Assembly (NCBI GenBank): GCA_001304035.1
Contig: LJUD01000221.1
Location: forward strand, 1 to 5,696
Reading direction: 5' to 3'
From: a bacterium SM23_31
Lineage (GTDB): Bacteria; SM23-31
Length of the DNA: 5,696 bases
Both the position numbers and the translations under genes were made by a program. Below the pieces are notes generated by a model. It did no database searches, was not told where the DNA came from, and worked only from the letters and a program-made list of their open reading frames with translations. This document shows positions 4,712 through 5,696 of this stretch, one piece after another. Numbering within the stretch: position 1 is the first letter of the stretch; each line of letters opens with the position of its first letter.

Positions 4712-5533
4712 ATGAACGGCAGGTTAAGGTATTATTCGCTGATATTTGTTATTTCTCTTCTAAGTATCCTTATATCCAATTGCGGAAGGTCCCTGTCTCC
4801 TTTTTTTGATTATGAAGAAGAATTAAATAATTACCCATCTATTATATATTCACTAAGTGATGAAGAATTACAGCAATTACAAAGGGAATTTGAAAGTCTG
4901 AATGATAATATAATATGCACAAGATTAAATAAATTTGGATTAACAGGTGATGATTATTACTATAAACATATTCCGGAAATGAAAATTTCAGATGAGAATA
5001 TGGCAATAAACTATGCAATTAATGGGCTTGTAAGAAATAAGAAATTTACGAATATAACAGACAGTAATGAGTTAGTAAAAAGCGGCTTTCAAATAAGAAA
5101 TGTTAATGATGACAGCACTTGTTGGAGCATTCGTTTCGGACCGCAAAAATATCGTGGGTATGAAGTCTTTCGCTCAAAAATTAAAGTCGGTTTGTGTGGA
5201 TATGGGATTTATTATATAGATGGTTTCTGGTATAAAGATATTTGCGTGCCTCCAATCGATATTATCAGTAAAGAAGAAGCAAGGAACAAAGTAATTGGTC
5301 GAAAAATAATCTGGCTTGGATATGGTGGTGAACCTCATGAATTTATAGTAACGGAGAATTCAGTTGACGTCAATATCGAAAAAATTATATATCCATTTGA
5401 AAAGGAAGATACAATCGAATTAAGAGTAGCCTGGAAAATTCCTATAATATTTGGTTCTTTTATTGGATGGCATATCTATATAGATACTACGACCGGTGAA
5501 GAAATCGCAATTATACAATTATTTCGAACATAA
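4712..5533 (+). CDS. probable lipoprotein with FTP/PepSY-like C-terminal region
   Basis: This 273-residue protein has a basic start and a hydrophobic segment (residues 8-22) ending in 'ILISNCGRS'. Cys24 is well placed for lipid attachment, although Asn at -1 departs from the usual Ala/Gly/Ser, so it is either a lipoprotein with a weak lipobox or an exported protein. Residues 40-130 are acidic and polar without a recognised domain. Residues 148-198 ('YEVFRSKIKV', 'GIYYIDGFW', 'ISKEEARNKV') and 236-266 ('ELRVAWKIPI', 'GWHIYIDTTTGEEI') follow the pattern of FTP and PepSY modules, which form inhibitory propeptides of thermolysin-like proteases and also occur alone in envelope proteins. No HExxH protease domain follows, so it may be a stand-alone protease inhibitor or an unrelated envelope protein. 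AAGG at 4700-4703 is 8 nt before the ATG. It is AT-rich and unlike the amidohydrolase in codon use. Confidence 0.72.
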   Translation: MNGRLRYYSLIFVISLLSILISNCGRSLSPFFDYEEELNNYPSIIYSLSDEELQQLQREFESLNDNIICTRLNKFGLTGDDYYYKHIPEMKISDENMAINYAINGLVRNKKFTNITDSNELVKSGFQIRNVNDDSTCWSIRFGPQKYRGYEVFRSKIKVGLCGYGIYYIDGFWYKDICVPPIDIISKEEARNKVIGRKIIWLGYGGEPHEFIVTENSVDVNIEKIIYPFEKEDTIELRVAWKIPIIFGSFIGWHIYIDTTTGEEIAIIQLFRT

Positions 5534-5580
5534 AGATAATACTTGTAAAAATATTGCTCCATATGGATGGCTTTGCCACG

Positions 5581-5612
5581 AGGTGCGAAGCGCCTGATCC
5601 CGATTACTCGGG
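5581..5612. repeat. pair of adjacent hairpins
   Basis: AGGTGC/GCGCCT (5581-5586 with 5590-5595, one G-T pair, loop GAA) is followed after 3 nt by CCCGA/TCGGG (5599-5603 with 5608-5612, loop TTAC). Two compact GC-rich stems side by side in AT-rich DNA look like a dispersed intergenic repeat (REP-like). Copy number elsewhere in the genome cannot be judged here. Confidence 0.55.
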
Positions 5613-5655
5613 GCATGAAAGAACTTATGATTTAATTACAAAGACAAAACATAAA

Positions 5656-5688
5656 ATCCCCCTTATTCCCCTTTTGAAAAAGGGGGAT
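5656..5688. repeat. ATCCCCCTT/AAGGGGGAT palindrome
   Basis: A perfect 9-bp stem (5656-5664 with 5680-5688) encloses a 15-nt loop that itself contains a second CCCCTTTT block able to pair with the same right arm. This double-left-arm design is typical of mobile intergenic palindromes found in many bacterial genomes. On the minus strand the stem is followed by a T-rich tract (complement of 5643-5655), so it could terminate a convergent gene lying beyond the window. Confidence 0.6.
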
Positions 5689-5696
5689 ACTTAAGT

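Larger units (their letters stand above)
5534..5696. other. non-coding tail with tandem hairpins
   Basis: After the lipoprotein gene there is no supported reading frame to the window end. The stretch contains three hairpins in a row (5581-5595, 5599-5612, 5656-5688), separated by AT-rich sequence. None has a T run on the + strand, so the terminator of the lipoprotein gene is not obvious. Confidence 0.6.

Noticed and set aside
1..5696. CRISPR array, tRNA, rRNA or transposase gene
   Set aside because: I saw no regularly spaced repeats, no tRNA-like cloverleaf or rRNA segment, and no transposase or integrase motif in any long frame.

Overview
The window looks like a bacterial chromosome segment in which an ordinary metabolic gene is followed by a stretch of small accessory genes, all on the + strand. 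I cannot place the organism firmly. The exported amidohydrolase, the AT-rich intergenic DNA, the abundant GC-rich intergenic hairpins and the mix of clear and weak Shine-Dalgarno sites would suit an FCB-group or similar environmental lineage, but this rests on style and not on any marker gene.

Layout: 1-163 is an AT-rich upstream region. 164-1720 encodes a secreted amidohydrolase with a complete metal-ligand set, closed by a strong two-tier intrinsic terminator (1750-1802). 1803-2067 is AT-rich non-coding DNA carrying a hairpin and, just before the next gene, a candidate operator. 2068-2696 is a HigB-HigA type toxin-antitoxin (TA) pair in toxin-first order. 2864-3432 is a second TA pair in antitoxin-first order: a DUF2281-like antitoxin and a PemK/MazF-family toxin. 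3433-3676 has no gene I can support. 3677-4147 is a small PD-(D/E)XK-like nuclease-fold protein, and 4190-4546 is a small winged-helix-like protein of unknown function. 4602-4700 is a decayed piece of a second PemK/MazF toxin gene, closely similar to part of the intact one 1.4 kb upstream. 4712-5533 is a probable lipoprotein with a C-terminal FTP/PepSY-like region. 5534-5696 is a non-coding tail with three consecutive hairpins.

How it works together: the amidohydrolase is transcriptionally separate. Each TA pair is a tight, overlapping two-gene operon that probably regulates itself and stabilises the surrounding DNA. The other three genes are orphans with no visible shared pathway. The most interesting pattern is that each accessory gene or operon has a GTTA-containing heptamer 1-25 nt before its start codon, four of the five within TCGTTA. 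Two units also have a complementary heptamer at or just after the stop codon. This resembles the GTTRRRY/RYYYAAC core layout of integron gene cassettes, where TA modules are common passengers. No integrase is in the window and I could not build full attC folds, so this remains a hypothesis. It is compatible with the truncated toxin copy, whose homology stops exactly at one of these GTT trinucleotides.
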